NCBI GenBank assembly: GCA_025054935.1
Contig: JANWZD010000010.1
Coordinates: forward strand, 1-64,000
DNA: 64,000 bases
Reading direction: 5' to 3'
Origin: Dehalococcoidia bacterium
GTDB lineage: Bacteria > Chloroflexota > Dehalococcoidia > SpSt-223
Below, one piece after another: positions 34,101 to 41,767 of this stretch (position 1 is the first letter of the stretch; the number at the start of each line of letters is the position of its first letter). The notes below the pieces were generated by a model, which saw nothing but the letters and a program-made list of their open reading frames with translations, searched no databases and was not told the origin of the DNA. The position numbers were made by a program, and so were the translations under genes.

Positions 34101-35346
34101 ACGCGGTGTAGCGGTCGCGCCGGCGGAGCAGCGCCAGCCCTGCGAGCACGAGCGGGGCGAGGCCAACATAGACCGCCCCCTCGACGTAGTTCTTCACCCC
34201 CCAAAACGGATAGTCGCGCACGTTGCCGAACGCATCGCGCGAGCCGCTCACCGGCTCGAGCCGGCCGGTGACGAGATTGAAATAGTGATGGTGAGTGGGG
34301 TTGCCGAAAATGTCCGGAATGGCGAACGCCAGCACATGCTGAGGCGGCAGCGCCCACCCGACGACCTCGGCGTAGGTGACTTGGCCGATACGATAGTTCT
34401 CGCGGATCAGCTCGAAGAAGGGGATGACCTGCGCCGCCGCAAGGGCGAAGCCGATCCCGACCAGCGTCAGCAGCCCGAACCCGGCGCGGAGGGTCGCGAC
34501 CAGCTGGCGAGAGCGCGCGAGATAGAGCGTCAGCCGGACGGCGCTATAGGCCATCAAGGTGAAGAGGAAATAGAAGCTGATCTCGAGGTGCCCCGCGAGC
34601 AGCTGCATCCCGACCGCAAGCGCCCCCACCGGGACAACCACCCGTGCCGGGGGCGCGAGGCCGAGCCCGGCAGCTCCCCACTGCCCTCGCTCGAGGTAGC
34701 GCGCGACGAGCTCGCACATCGCCAGCCCGAGAGGCAGCCACACCGCAGCGCTCAGGATCATCGGCCAGACGAACGAGACGACGAGAAAGCCGGCGAGTTC
34801 GAAGGTGACCGCGCCCACGAATGCCGCCGGACGCTGGACGCCGATGATCCGCAGATAGAGATAGGTGAAGGCGCCGGCAAAGAAGAGGTGCAGTGCCGCG
34901 AAGGGGGCATAGGCGGCCGCGACCGGCAGGACGAGAAAGAGCAGCCCGAAAGGATACAGCGCGGCATACTGGCCCGCTGCGAGAAACGGCTGCCCCGCGA
35001 AAAGATAGGGGTTCCAGAGCGGCAGTTGGCCGCGCTGGTAGCTCTCGGCGATAAACCGCTTCCAAGAATAGTTTTGCAGGATAAGGTCGGCGATCAGTTC
35101 GTTGTGGACGCGAGTGACCCCCTGCTCGGCGGCGAACGCGCTCCAGGGCGGCGCGGTGTAGAGCGTATCAGCGGGAAGCAGCGGGTCGCCGAAGAGGAAG
35201 CGGCCGCAGAAGAGCACCGCCACCAGCGCGAGCGCGCCGACAGCGAGCCCATCGGGAGAGCGCGCAGCAAACGCCCCGATGCGCCCGAGACGCGCTCCTG
35301 CCTTGCGTCCCCTCCCGACGCCTAGTAGCGCCGCTTGATCTGCCAC
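31162..35346 (-). CDS. YfhO-like membrane protein fused to a polysaccharide flippase
   Basis: 1394 residues in one uninterrupted frame. Residues 1 to about 880 are YfhO-like: a large multi-span protein with ADTLYTAPPW and GQLPLWNPYLFAGQPFL in the first outer loop, and the closing LTDSYFPGWRATLDG block near 840, typical of YfhO proteins involved in glycosylating envelope polymers. From about 905 (LKNSFAPMATQLANRLVDL) to the end is a Wzx/MATE-type lipid-linked oligosaccharide flippase with about 12-14 helices (LLGPATVGEYAFAVV, REVAQDRTRARDYLANIIG). These are usually separate proteins. GTG start overlaps the GT2 gene by 25 nt. Predicted work: modifying and translocating a lipid-linked glycan. 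Confidence 0.85.
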   Translation of the reverse strand: MADQAALLGVGRGRKAGARLGRIGAFAARSPDGLAVGALALVAVLFCGRFLFGDPLLPADTLYTAPPWSAFAAEQGVTRVHNELIADLILQNYSWKRFIAESYQRGQLPLWNPYLFAGQPFLAAGQYAALYPFGLLFLVLPVAAAYAPFAALHLFFAGAFTYLYLRIIGVQRPAAFVGAVTFELAGFLVVSFVWPMILSAAVWLPLGLAMCELVARYLERGQWGAAGLGLAPPARVVVPVGALAVGMQLLAGHLEISFYFLFTLMAYSAVRLTLYLARSRQLVATLRAGFGLLTLVGIGFALAAAQVIPFFELIRENYRIGQVTYAEVVGWALPPQHVLAFAIPDIFGNPTHHHYFNLVTGRLEPVSGSRDAFGNVRDYPFWGVKNYVEGAVYVGLAPLVLAGLALLRRRDRYTAFFGGYLLFCLLLAFGTPLYFLIWQIPGVNQLHTPFRWVYPATFCLAVLAALGAETLLRRRSDMPALLPASATQQDPAAQPLGGGDQLPAETAPGARPDRIAKRLALGCAALGLAIGAAIALSRLALGPTLAAAEALLARSTSLRRAFPTAEMFYSYEAGVVAGFALMLLLVAAAFWIVSRRPTAGVVAIGVVTAVDLTVAFGGFNTASPVRLAEFVPPSIAAIKADPGLFRITSFNYDDTLRPNSNMLFGLPDIRGYDTVILRSYVDYWSLMEPPSGLLYSMINKLTEASSLQSPLLDLLGVKYVLTTQNIGLPGWTEVYRGEINVYRNERALPRAFVVGTVVPVRDAAEARAVITRPDFDPRAVAAVEGPAGLARSGGTGSAELVRYEPTRIEIIARADAPALLLLTDSYFPGWRATLDGREVEIFRANSLFRAIELPPGEHRVVFRYSPLSFQLGAYLSLMGLFAIVLGLAYALWSAVYRAPHDGTTLQRILKNSFAPMATQLANRLVDLAFAVVVARLLGPATVGEYAFAVVLIGYFQIFTDFGLGTLLTREVAQDRTRARDYLANIIGLRLGLVIASLPVVASLVALYWTAFNLTPAGALTIAFFALGLIPGALSASYSAVFYAFEKMEYPAMLTSIATLLRVALGLAALLSGFGIAGLGAVSLIVNVVTALIFWRLLATTFFQPTWRFDWTAARRLWVLSFPLMINNFLSSVFFRIDVLFLKPMQGDAATGYYTTAYKFIDGLNIIPSFFTLAVFPIFSRYAVSSTERLRLGFERSLKLLLSISLPITVLTTLLAGPIILLFFGEEFQPSVIALQILIWFLPFSYVNSITHYVLIALNRQRYLTFAFVIGVTFNIVANILVIPQFSYPGAAAVTVLSEIVLLLPFFYAIRQDLRWLPSPRLLLRPALAAGIAGGAVMLLAASVPWPVLAIVGGAIYLPALALVGGIDREDLALVRRLAGRDRRARVDAAAEPAR

Positions 35347-36035
35347 ACTCGCCAGGACGCCTCGATCGCGATCGCCGGCGACATCTTTGAGACGCCGACC
35401 GTGCGGTCGTCGAAGACGATGGGGATCTCAACAACCCGAAACCCGGCGCGTTCGCAGAGATACGCGATTTCGATCTGAAAGGCGTAGCCGTTGGACCGGG
35501 TCTCAGCGAGAGGAAGCTGCTCAAGGACATGACGCCGAAAGAGCTTGAAGCCAGCAGTCGCATCGCGCACGCGCAGACCGAGGATCGCGCGGGCGTAGGC
35601 GCTGCCCCACCACGAGATGAACTTGCGCCAGCGCGGCCACGTCGGGTCGACCATGCCGCCCGGCACGTAGCGCGACCCAACCACGACGTCGGCATCTTCT
35701 ATCGCCGCCACCATCGCCGGCAGATACTTCGGATTGTGCGAGAAGTCAGCGTCCATCTCGAGAACGAGGTCGGCCCCCTCCGCAAGCGCCCGCCGGAAGC
35801 CGTCGACATAGGCACGGCCAAGCCCCAGCTTTGCCGGACGATGGAGAACCCGGACTCGGCCATCTGATTGCGCGGCGAGCTGGTCGGCCAACTGTCCCGT
35901 CCCGTCCGGCGAGTTGTCGTCCACAACAAGCACATCCAACTCACATCCGGCGATCTGAAGGCTCAGCAGGGCGTCGAGCATCACCGGAAGGTTTTGGACC
36001 TCGTTATAGGTGGGAAGGACGACCGTCAGGTGCAA
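35322..36035 (-). CDS. polyprenol-phosphate sugar synthase (GT2, Dpm1-like)
   Basis: GT-A family 2 enzyme that loads a sugar (often mannose) from a nucleotide donor onto polyprenyl phosphate, supplying donors for GT-C enzymes such as the neighbouring GT39. Motifs: VVLPTYNEVQNLPVML at the N-terminus, LVVDDNSPDGTGQLA (DDNSPDG), and LVLEMDADFSHNPKYLP with the metal-binding DAD. VRDATAGFKLFRR and SNGYAFQIE follow, typical of Dpm1-type proteins. Soluble, no C-terminal helices. TTG 36035 was chosen because GGAG lies 5 nt upstream and the N-terminus then matches the family; a GTG at 36089 would add 18 atypical residues. First gene of the envelope operon. Confidence 0.9.
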   Translation of the reverse strand: MHLTVVLPTYNEVQNLPVMLDALLSLQIAGCELDVLVVDDNSPDGTGQLADQLAAQSDGRVRVLHRPAKLGLGRAYVDGFRRALAEGADLVLEMDADFSHNPKYLPAMVAAIEDADVVVGSRYVPGGMVDPTWPRWRKFISWWGSAYARAILGLRVRDATAGFKLFRRHVLEQLPLAETRSNGYAFQIEIAYLCERAGFRVVEIPIVFDDRTVGVSKMSPAIAIEASWRVWQIKRRY

Positions 36036-36151
36036 GCCTACTCCGTCCCGCCAGCACGGCGTCTGACCGGGGATTCTAGCGAGGGGCACCCCCTCCGTCT
36101 AGCGCGACGGCGAAGCTAGCCGGCGGCGTCTCTCGCGAGAGCACGGTCGGC

Positions 36152-39100
36152 TTACGCGAGGTCATCTACGGTCGTCAGGCGAACGCCGCTGGGAACAGGT
36201 GCCGGCACTCCCTCCTGCGCCGGGAGAGCAAGCCGCCGCTGGAACGGCCGCCAGCTCGCCAGCCGCCGCAGCCCGCCATGCATGTCGTCAAAGAAGGTGT
36301 ACATCGAGGGCACGACATAGAGGCTCAGGAACGTAGAGGTGATCATGCCCCCAATGATGAGCGCTCCGATGCTCCGGTAGAGTTGGCCGCCCTCCTCGGC
36401 GCCGATGGCGATGGGCAGCAGCCCGAAAACGAGCGCCGCTGAGGTCATCAGGATGGGGCGCAGCCGCGTTGGGCCCGCCTCGAGGATCGCCTCCAAGCGG
36501 CTTCGCCCGCGCTGCCGCAGCGTGTTGGTGTAGTCAACGAGCAGAATTCCGTTCTTCCCCACCAGCCCCATCAGCACGATCATGCCGATCAGCGACAGTA
36601 GATTGAGCGTCAGTCCGGTGATGGCGAGACCGAGGAACGCGCCAACCGTGGCAACGGGTAAGGCGAACATGGTCGCAAACGGCATAACGACGCTCTCATA
36701 GAGCGCGGCGAGCAGCATGTAGATCAGCACAATAGAGAGCGCGAGCGCGAAAAGAAGCTGGGTGAATGCCTCGGCCTGCTCTTCGGCTTCTCCCCCTTGG
36801 GCGACAGTGATCCCATCCGGCAGCGTGCGGCGGAGCTCGGCAAGCCGAGCCTCTAGGGGGTTCGTCACGTCATTGAGCGGGGTCTGGCCAACGAGCGACG
36901 CTTGAATGGTCGCTTGAGGCACGCGGTTGCGCCGCGTGATCGCGGCCGGCCCAGCCACCTCTTCGACCCGCGTCACTTGGCCGATGCGGACCTGCACCGG
37001 CTGGCCATCCCGGAGGACGGTGATCGGCACCGCCTCAATGCCGCTGAGCGAGCCGCGGGCGCCGACATTCGCAATCACCCGCACATCCTGCTCGCTTCCG
37101 CCGGTCGGCCGGAACTTTGTCGCAACCGTGCCCTCCACCGTCGTGCGCAAGGCGCTCGCTACCTGGTCGGCAGTCAGCCGGGCATCGGCAAGCCGATCGC
37201 GGTCAACGACCAGCCGGTATTCGGGATTCCCGAGCGAGGAACTGTTCCTCACCGTGTCGACGCCGGGGATCGAGCGCACGATCTGCTCAACTTGGGCGGC
37301 AACCCGCTCCACCTCTGCCCGGTCCTGGCCTTGAACGCGCACGACTATCGGATACTGACCGGAAAAGCCGCCGCCGTTGGTGACATTGACGATCGCGCCG
37401 TCGATCCCGCGCACCTTGGGCTTCAGCTCTTCGATGATTTCGAAGACGGAGCGCTTGCGCTCATGGAGCGGATGCAGCCGAACGAAGATCTGCCCGGTGC
37501 GCGTGTTGCTGCCCGTTGCGAGAAATCCGATGGTGCCGCCGCTGCCTGCAGTTGAGAGATACTGTTCCACTTCGGGAATCTGATCCAGCTCGGCTTCGAT
37601 CTTCCGGAGCACTGCTTCGGTCGCCTGAAGCGACGAACCCGGCGGCAGCTCGACATCGACCTGGATGAACGAGTCGTCCGATTGCGGAATGAATTCGAAT
37701 TTGACGAAGCCAAGCGGGATCAGCGAGAAGGCGAGGACAAGCGACGCGGCACCCACCAAAGGCGGGATCCAGCGCGCCGCGAAGATTGTCCCGAGGAAAC
37801 GGCCGCCGGGGAGAGGAGGCTGGTACCGCTTTGTCAGCAGCCAATGGAGAGAGCGCTGATAGTTGCGCTCGATCGTGTCGAACATCGCATTCCAGCCGCG
37901 GACAAACCAGCCCCAAGGACCGCCCCCAATCCGAAGCGCCTTCTGGTTCAGCCAGCGCGACGACAGCATCGGCGTCAAGGTGAAGGAGATGAAGAGCGAG
38001 GTCAGCACCGCAGCGACAATCACCAGCCCAAACTGGCGGAAGAAGCTGCCGGTGATCCCGGAAAGAAAAGCAACCGGCAAGAAGATGACCACATCAACGA
38101 GCGTGATCGCGATCGCAGCAAGTCCGATCTCCGAACGGCCGTTGAGCGCAGCCTGGAAGGGATTCTCCCCGAGTTCGAGGTGACGGACGATGTTTTCGAT
38201 GACGACGATCGAGTCGTCGACCAAGACGCCGATCACCAGCACGAGCGCCAAGGTCGACATGATATTCAGCGTAAAGCCGAGGATCGCCATCCAGAGGAAG
38301 GTCGTCAGCAGCGACGTCGGGATGGCGAACAGAACGATGGTCGTGCTGCGCAAGGTGTGCAGGAAGACAAGGAGGACCAGCCCCGTGATGATGATCGCCT
38401 CGATCAGCGCTCGCTGCACCCCATAGAGCGAGTTGCGCGTGAACGCCGACCGGTCGAACACTTCAACGACTTGGACCCCAGCCGGCAGCGAGCGATTGAT
38501 CGTGGTCACGGCGCGGCGGATATTGTCGGCGGTCTGGACTTCATTCGCGGTGGCATTTTTATTGACCGTGATCGCCACCGCCGGTTTGCCGTTGAAGCGC
38601 GCGATCGTGGTGACCTTCTTCGTCGCCTGCTGGACTGTCGCGACATCACGGAGGAGGATCGGGCCCGTCCCCGGATTGGCGATGACGAGCTGCCCGAGCT
38701 GATCAGTCGTTTGGAAGAGACCGGAGAGCCGAATATTCAGTGACCGGTCGCCATCCGAGAGAGCGCCTCCGGGACGGCTCTGATTGTCGCGCGCGAGCGC
38801 GGCAATGATCTGGTCGTAGGTCAGGTTGTACGCCGCCAGTTTGACCGGGTCGACGACGACGTGGATCTCGCGCGCCAGCCCGCCGGAAAGCGCGACTTGC
38901 GCGACGCCGTCGAGCGCTTCGAGCCGAGGGCGGATGTCGGTATCGGCGATGCGGTAAATCTCCTCGAGCGGACGGTCACCTGTCACGGCGAGGAAGTAGA
39001 TCGGGGTGGCAGTGAAGTCGAACTTCGAGACAACCGGCGCGAGCGCCTCGTTGGGCAGTTGGCCCCGCGCCGCCCCCACCCGGCGCTCCACCTCAACTGC

Positions 39101-39412
39101 CACCAGATCTTCGCGCGCGCGGTCGTTAAAGGCGACGAGGACGATCGACTGTCCTTCCGCCGAGGTCGACTGGATATAGTCGATGTTGCTGATGCCCGCG
39201 ACGGCATCCTCGATCGGCTTGGTGACAAGCCGCTCAACATCCTCCGGCGCCGCGCCGGGATAGGCAGTGACGATCGTGACAAAAGGCGAGCTGACCGTTG
39301 GGTACAGCTCGGCGTTCAGGCCGCGGAAGGAGATTGCGCCGAGCAAGGCCAGCCCGAGGATCACCATCGACATGAAGACAGGGCGAAAGATCGCAACTCG
39401 GGTCAGTCCCAC
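36152..39412 (-). CDS. RND-family efflux/transport permease
   Basis: 1086 residues, the AcrB/HAE1-like inner-membrane pump driven by protons. It starts VAIFRPVFMSMVILGLALLG and shows the duplicated six-helix halves. The proton-relay aspartate pair is visible in GVLVDDSIVVIENIVRH (about 388-404), and SFTLTPMLSSRWL and LMGLVGKNGILLVDYTN mark further conserved helices. GTG 39412 was preferred to 39445 because GGGAAAGG precedes it and the residues match the family start. No membrane-fusion protein or outer-membrane channel gene lies beside it. Upstream promoter at 39539-39511. Confidence 0.93.
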   Translation of the reverse strand: MGLTRVAIFRPVFMSMVILGLALLGAISFRGLNAELYPTVSSPFVTIVTAYPGAAPEDVERLVTKPIEDAVAGISNIDYIQSTSAEGQSIVLVAFNDRAREDLVAVEVERRVGAARGQLPNEALAPVVSKFDFTATPIYFLAVTGDRPLEEIYRIADTDIRPRLEALDGVAQVALSGGLAREIHVVVDPVKLAAYNLTYDQIIAALARDNQSRPGGALSDGDRSLNIRLSGLFQTTDQLGQLVIANPGTGPILLRDVATVQQATKKVTTIARFNGKPAVAITVNKNATANEVQTADNIRRAVTTINRSLPAGVQVVEVFDRSAFTRNSLYGVQRALIEAIIITGLVLLVFLHTLRSTTIVLFAIPTSLLTTFLWMAILGFTLNIMSTLALVLVIGVLVDDSIVVIENIVRHLELGENPFQAALNGRSEIGLAAIAITLVDVVIFLPVAFLSGITGSFFRQFGLVIVAAVLTSLFISFTLTPMLSSRWLNQKALRIGGGPWGWFVRGWNAMFDTIERNYQRSLHWLLTKRYQPPLPGGRFLGTIFAARWIPPLVGAASLVLAFSLIPLGFVKFEFIPQSDDSFIQVDVELPPGSSLQATEAVLRKIEAELDQIPEVEQYLSTAGSGGTIGFLATGSNTRTGQIFVRLHPLHERKRSVFEIIEELKPKVRGIDGAIVNVTNGGGFSGQYPIVVRVQGQDRAEVERVAAQVEQIVRSIPGVDTVRNSSSLGNPEYRLVVDRDRLADARLTADQVASALRTTVEGTVATKFRPTGGSEQDVRVIANVGARGSLSGIEAVPITVLRDGQPVQVRIGQVTRVEEVAGPAAITRRNRVPQATIQASLVGQTPLNDVTNPLEARLAELRRTLPDGITVAQGGEAEEQAEAFTQLLFALALSIVLIYMLLAALYESVVMPFATMFALPVATVGAFLGLAITGLTLNLLSLIGMIVLMGLVGKNGILLVDYTNTLRQRGRSRLEAILEAGPTRLRPILMTSAALVFGLLPIAIGAEEGGQLYRSIGALIIGGMITSTFLSLYVVPSMYTFFDDMHGGLRRLASWRPFQRRLALPAQEGVPAPVPSGVRLTTVDDLA

Positions 39413-39510
39413 GTTCTGGTCCTTTCCCTCAGGCAGCGCCGCCACAACGGCAACGGGAGGGGCCCGTGGCGGGGATAAGCGACACTCGAAGGTTCAGCGT
39501 TGTCGAAGTA

Positions 39511-39539
39511 ATTCTAGGTTGTGCCAATCCGACCGACAA
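39511..39539 (-). promoter_or_regulatory. promoter of the RND pump
   Basis: On the minus strand, TTGTCG (39539-39534), 17 nt spacer, TAGAAT (39516-39511). Predicted start near 39504, leaving an untranslated leader of about 90 nt before the GTG at 39412. Confidence 0.6.
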
Positions 39540-39628
39540 GCAGCGTCCTGCGTAACAAGCATACTGAGGACGATCAAGCCCGGCCGCGCCCGCCGAGCCG
39601 CAGCCAGCCCGCAGCAGCGCAACGGCGG

Positions 39629-39634
39629 TATACT
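39629..39634 (+). promoter_or_regulatory. -10 box upstream of the split-barrel flavoprotein
   Basis: TATACT, 73 nt before the ATG at 39707. Same hexamer as at several other genes here. No clear -35. Confidence 0.4.
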
Positions 39635-39706
39635 GACTACCCGATAAGCGACACCGTCCGCACGGAAGCGGCGGGAGCGCACTATTGCCTGCAGAGGAGG
39701 AGAGGG

Positions 39707-40219
39707 ATGGGAGTTACCTACGATGGCGAGCGCGAGCTCCCCAAGGAGATCGCCGACTCGTTGCGCGAGGAGATCCGCCGGTTCATCACGCAATGGAACC
39801 AGATCCCGTCGTTCCTGATGACCTTCCGAAAGGACGGGCGGCCGATCATGCGTCCGGTCAGCACCTTCGTCGAAGGGTGGATCGTCGGAACGATCACCCA
39901 AGACCTGCACATCAAGACGCAGCACATTCGCAACAACCCAATCGTCGGCTACCTCTGGGTAGACAAGCAGGGCCGCGGCGGCATGGACTGGGCTCCGCGC
40001 AGTGTCTGGCTGCAAGGCCGGGCAGAACTGATCGACGACCCCGACGAAGTCCAAGCGTTCTTCGAGCGGCGGAAAAAGGCGTTCGGCCAAGGCGACGCCC
40101 ATCCGCACGATCAAAGCTATCGGCGCATTCTCATCCGCACGACGCCCGAATATCTCCGTGCCGAAGGCTTCTACCAGGACAGCATGCGGCCGGTCATCAT
40201 CCGCGATTTTTCGTACTGA
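39707..40219 (+). CDS. pyridoxamine-5'-phosphate-oxidase-family (split-barrel) flavoprotein
   Basis: 170 residues of the FMN/F420-binding split-barrel fold. PSFLMTFRKDGRPIMRPVST near 25-44 is the family's first strand pair. IVGTITQDLHIKTQHIRNNP near 49-68 carries the conserved K..H.R.NP element that contacts the cofactor phosphate, and SVWLQGRAELIDDPDEV is the third conserved block. ATG 39707 follows GGAGGAGAGGG; the longer frame to 39521 is not coding-like. Function could be an F420H2-dependent reductase or a small FMN oxidase. Divergent from the RND pump. Confidence 0.85.
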   Translation: MGVTYDGERELPKEIADSLREEIRRFITQWNQIPSFLMTFRKDGRPIMRPVSTFVEGWIVGTITQDLHIKTQHIRNNPIVGYLWVDKQGRGGMDWAPRSVWLQGRAELIDDPDEVQAFFERRKKAFGQGDAHPHDQSYRRILIRTTPEYLRAEGFYQDSMRPVIIRDFSY

Positions 40220-40222
40220 GCG

Positions 40223-40549
40223 CTAATGTCCATTCCGCTGCTCGTCAAGATCGTCCTCGTCCTCCTCAAACGTGTCGTCGCTATAGATCCCGACTTGTCG
40301 TCCCGTAAAGACCGTGATCACGAAGTCTTCGCGAGTCACATCAGCAGTGAGGACGAGCTGCTCGTCGATCAGTTCAATCAGCTCAGAAATCTGCTCGGCA
40401 TCGCGGTCATCAAGAACGACGAGCGTTCCATAAACAACATTCTGGCCGTAATGGAGGTCAATCCGTCCGACCTCTTCGCCCTCAGCCCGAATGAGATAGA
40501 CTTCCGAATGAGGCGTTCGGCAGTGGCGGTCGAACTGGTAGGTCGTCAT
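40223..40549 (-). CDS. small acidic protein, unknown function
   Basis: 108 residues, soluble, with a strongly acidic tail (TFEEDEDDLDEQ). Alternating hydrophobic strands (VYLIRAEGEEVGRIDLHYG; VVYGTLVVLDD) and one helix (EQISELIELIDEQLVL) suggest a small alpha/beta fold. No motif recognised. Its start overlaps the proB stop by 4 nt (ATGA), so it is co-translated with proB as third gene of the ACAD-proB unit. Confidence 0.65.
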   Translation of the reverse strand: MTTYQFDRHCRTPHSEVYLIRAEGEEVGRIDLHYGQNVVYGTLVVLDDRDAEQISELIELIDEQLVLTADVTREDFVITVFTGRQVGIYSDDTFEEDEDDLDEQRNGH

Positions 40550-41757
40550 GCCCGCGCTCCTTGATCGAGTACTTCGGTCACGGTGTCGAGGCGGGCGTCC
40601 CCGCGTTCGATCACCACAAGATTGTTGCGATGGACCACCTCGGCGCCGTAGTCGTAGCCGAGGACATCAGCAATGTGCCGGCTTTTCACGCCGCGGATGC
40701 GGTCGATATCGGCAGCGCTGTAGCTTGTCGTCCCGTAGGCGAGGAGCGTCCGATCGAGGGCGAGGATCGAGACGGTATCGCCGCGCTCGAAGCGGCCCTC
40801 GACTGCGACGACGCCGGCCGGCAAGAGGCTTTTGCCGCGCTCGCGGATGGCGACGGCTGCCCCAGCATCGACGAGAATACAGCCCTTGCTGCCCATCCCC
40901 GACAGCAGCCAGCGCTTCCGCCCTTCGAGGCGGGTCTGCGACGGCGCAAACAGCGTGCCGAGCGGCTCGCCGGCAAGCACCCGCGCGATAACGTCGTCGG
41001 CGCTGCCGGAAGCGATCACGACGGCAGTGCCGGCAGCCGTCGCGAGGCGCGCCGCTTGGACCTTCGTCCGCATGCCGCCGCGCCCGCGCTCGGAGCCGAC
41101 CCCCCCAGCCATTGCCTCAACAGTGTCATCCACCACCGGCACGAAAGCGAGGCGCCGCGCTGTCGGGTCGCGGCGCGGGTCCTTAGTGTAGAGGCCGTCG
41201 ATGTCGGTCAGGATCAGCAGAAGGTCGGCATCGACGAGGTTCGCGACCTGACCCGACAGCGCGTCGTTATCGCCGAAGGTGAGATCGTGCAGCTCATCGA
41301 CTGCCACGACGTCATTCTCGTTGACAATCGGCACGACGCGGTGCTCGACGAGAGAGATGAGCGTGGTCCGCGCATTGAGGAACCGCGTCCGGTCGGCGAG
41401 GTCGGCGCGCGTCAGGAGGGCTTGGGCCACGATGATGTCGTGCCAGCCGAACAGCTGGTCGTAGACGGCCATCAGCCGGCTCTGGCCGACTGAGGCGAGG
41501 ATCTGGCGGTGCGGCATCGAGCGATGGTGGGCGAGGTGAGCGCGGGAGAGAAGGCTCCGCCCGGCGGCAACCGCTCCCGATGAGACGACGATCACCTCAC
41601 GGCCAGCGGCCCACTGGCGGGCGATCTGCTCAACGAGGCTGGCAATGCGCGCAAGGTCAAGCCGGTCCTTGCCTCCCGTCAGCACATTGGTCCCGAGCTT
41701 GACGACAAGACGCCGCGTTCCCGAGAGGCGAGCCCGCGCTGCCGTCGCCCCGTCCAT
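40546..41757 (-). CDS. proB: glutamate 5-kinase with PUA domain
   Basis: 403-residue ProB, the ATP-dependent first step of proline synthesis. Amino-acid-kinase domain: LVVKLGTNVLTGG near 17-29, IVVSSGAVAAGR near 57-68, VPIVNENDVVAVDEL and DNDALSGQVANLVDADLLLI. The C-terminal ~75 residues form a PUA domain (CILVDAGAAVAIRERGKSLL, then GVKSRHIADVLGYDYG), common in full-length bacterial ProB. ATG 41757 was chosen as the family start; the track of frame to 41985 is antisense-like sequence. Ten nt after an acyl-CoA dehydrogenase stop, so in one operon with it; no proA here. Confidence 0.97.
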   Translation of the reverse strand: MDGATAARARLSGTRRLVVKLGTNVLTGGKDRLDLARIASLVEQIARQWAAGREVIVVSSGAVAAGRSLLSRAHLAHHRSMPHRQILASVGQSRLMAVYDQLFGWHDIIVAQALLTRADLADRTRFLNARTTLISLVEHRVVPIVNENDVVAVDELHDLTFGDNDALSGQVANLVDADLLLILTDIDGLYTKDPRRDPTARRLAFVPVVDDTVEAMAGGVGSERGRGGMRTKVQAARLATAAGTAVVIASGSADDVIARVLAGEPLGTLFAPSQTRLEGRKRWLLSGMGSKGCILVDAGAAVAIRERGKSLLPAGVVAVEGRFERGDTVSILALDRTLLAYGTTSYSAADIDRIRGVKSRHIADVLGYDYGAEVVHRNNLVVIERGDARLDTVTEVLDQGARA

Positions 41758-41767
41758 CACCACTGCC

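Noticed and set aside
33883-35325. 480-codon plus-strand open frame opposite the YfhO-like region
   Set aside because: Charged, low-complexity translation (Glu/Arg/Asp) typical of the reverse of membrane-protein codons.
36036-36089. 18-residue N-terminal extension of the GT2 protein from a GTG at 36089
   Set aside because: Its ribosome binding site would be only 2-3 nt from the GTG, the residues do not match the family, and a TAGAAT -10 candidate falls inside it.
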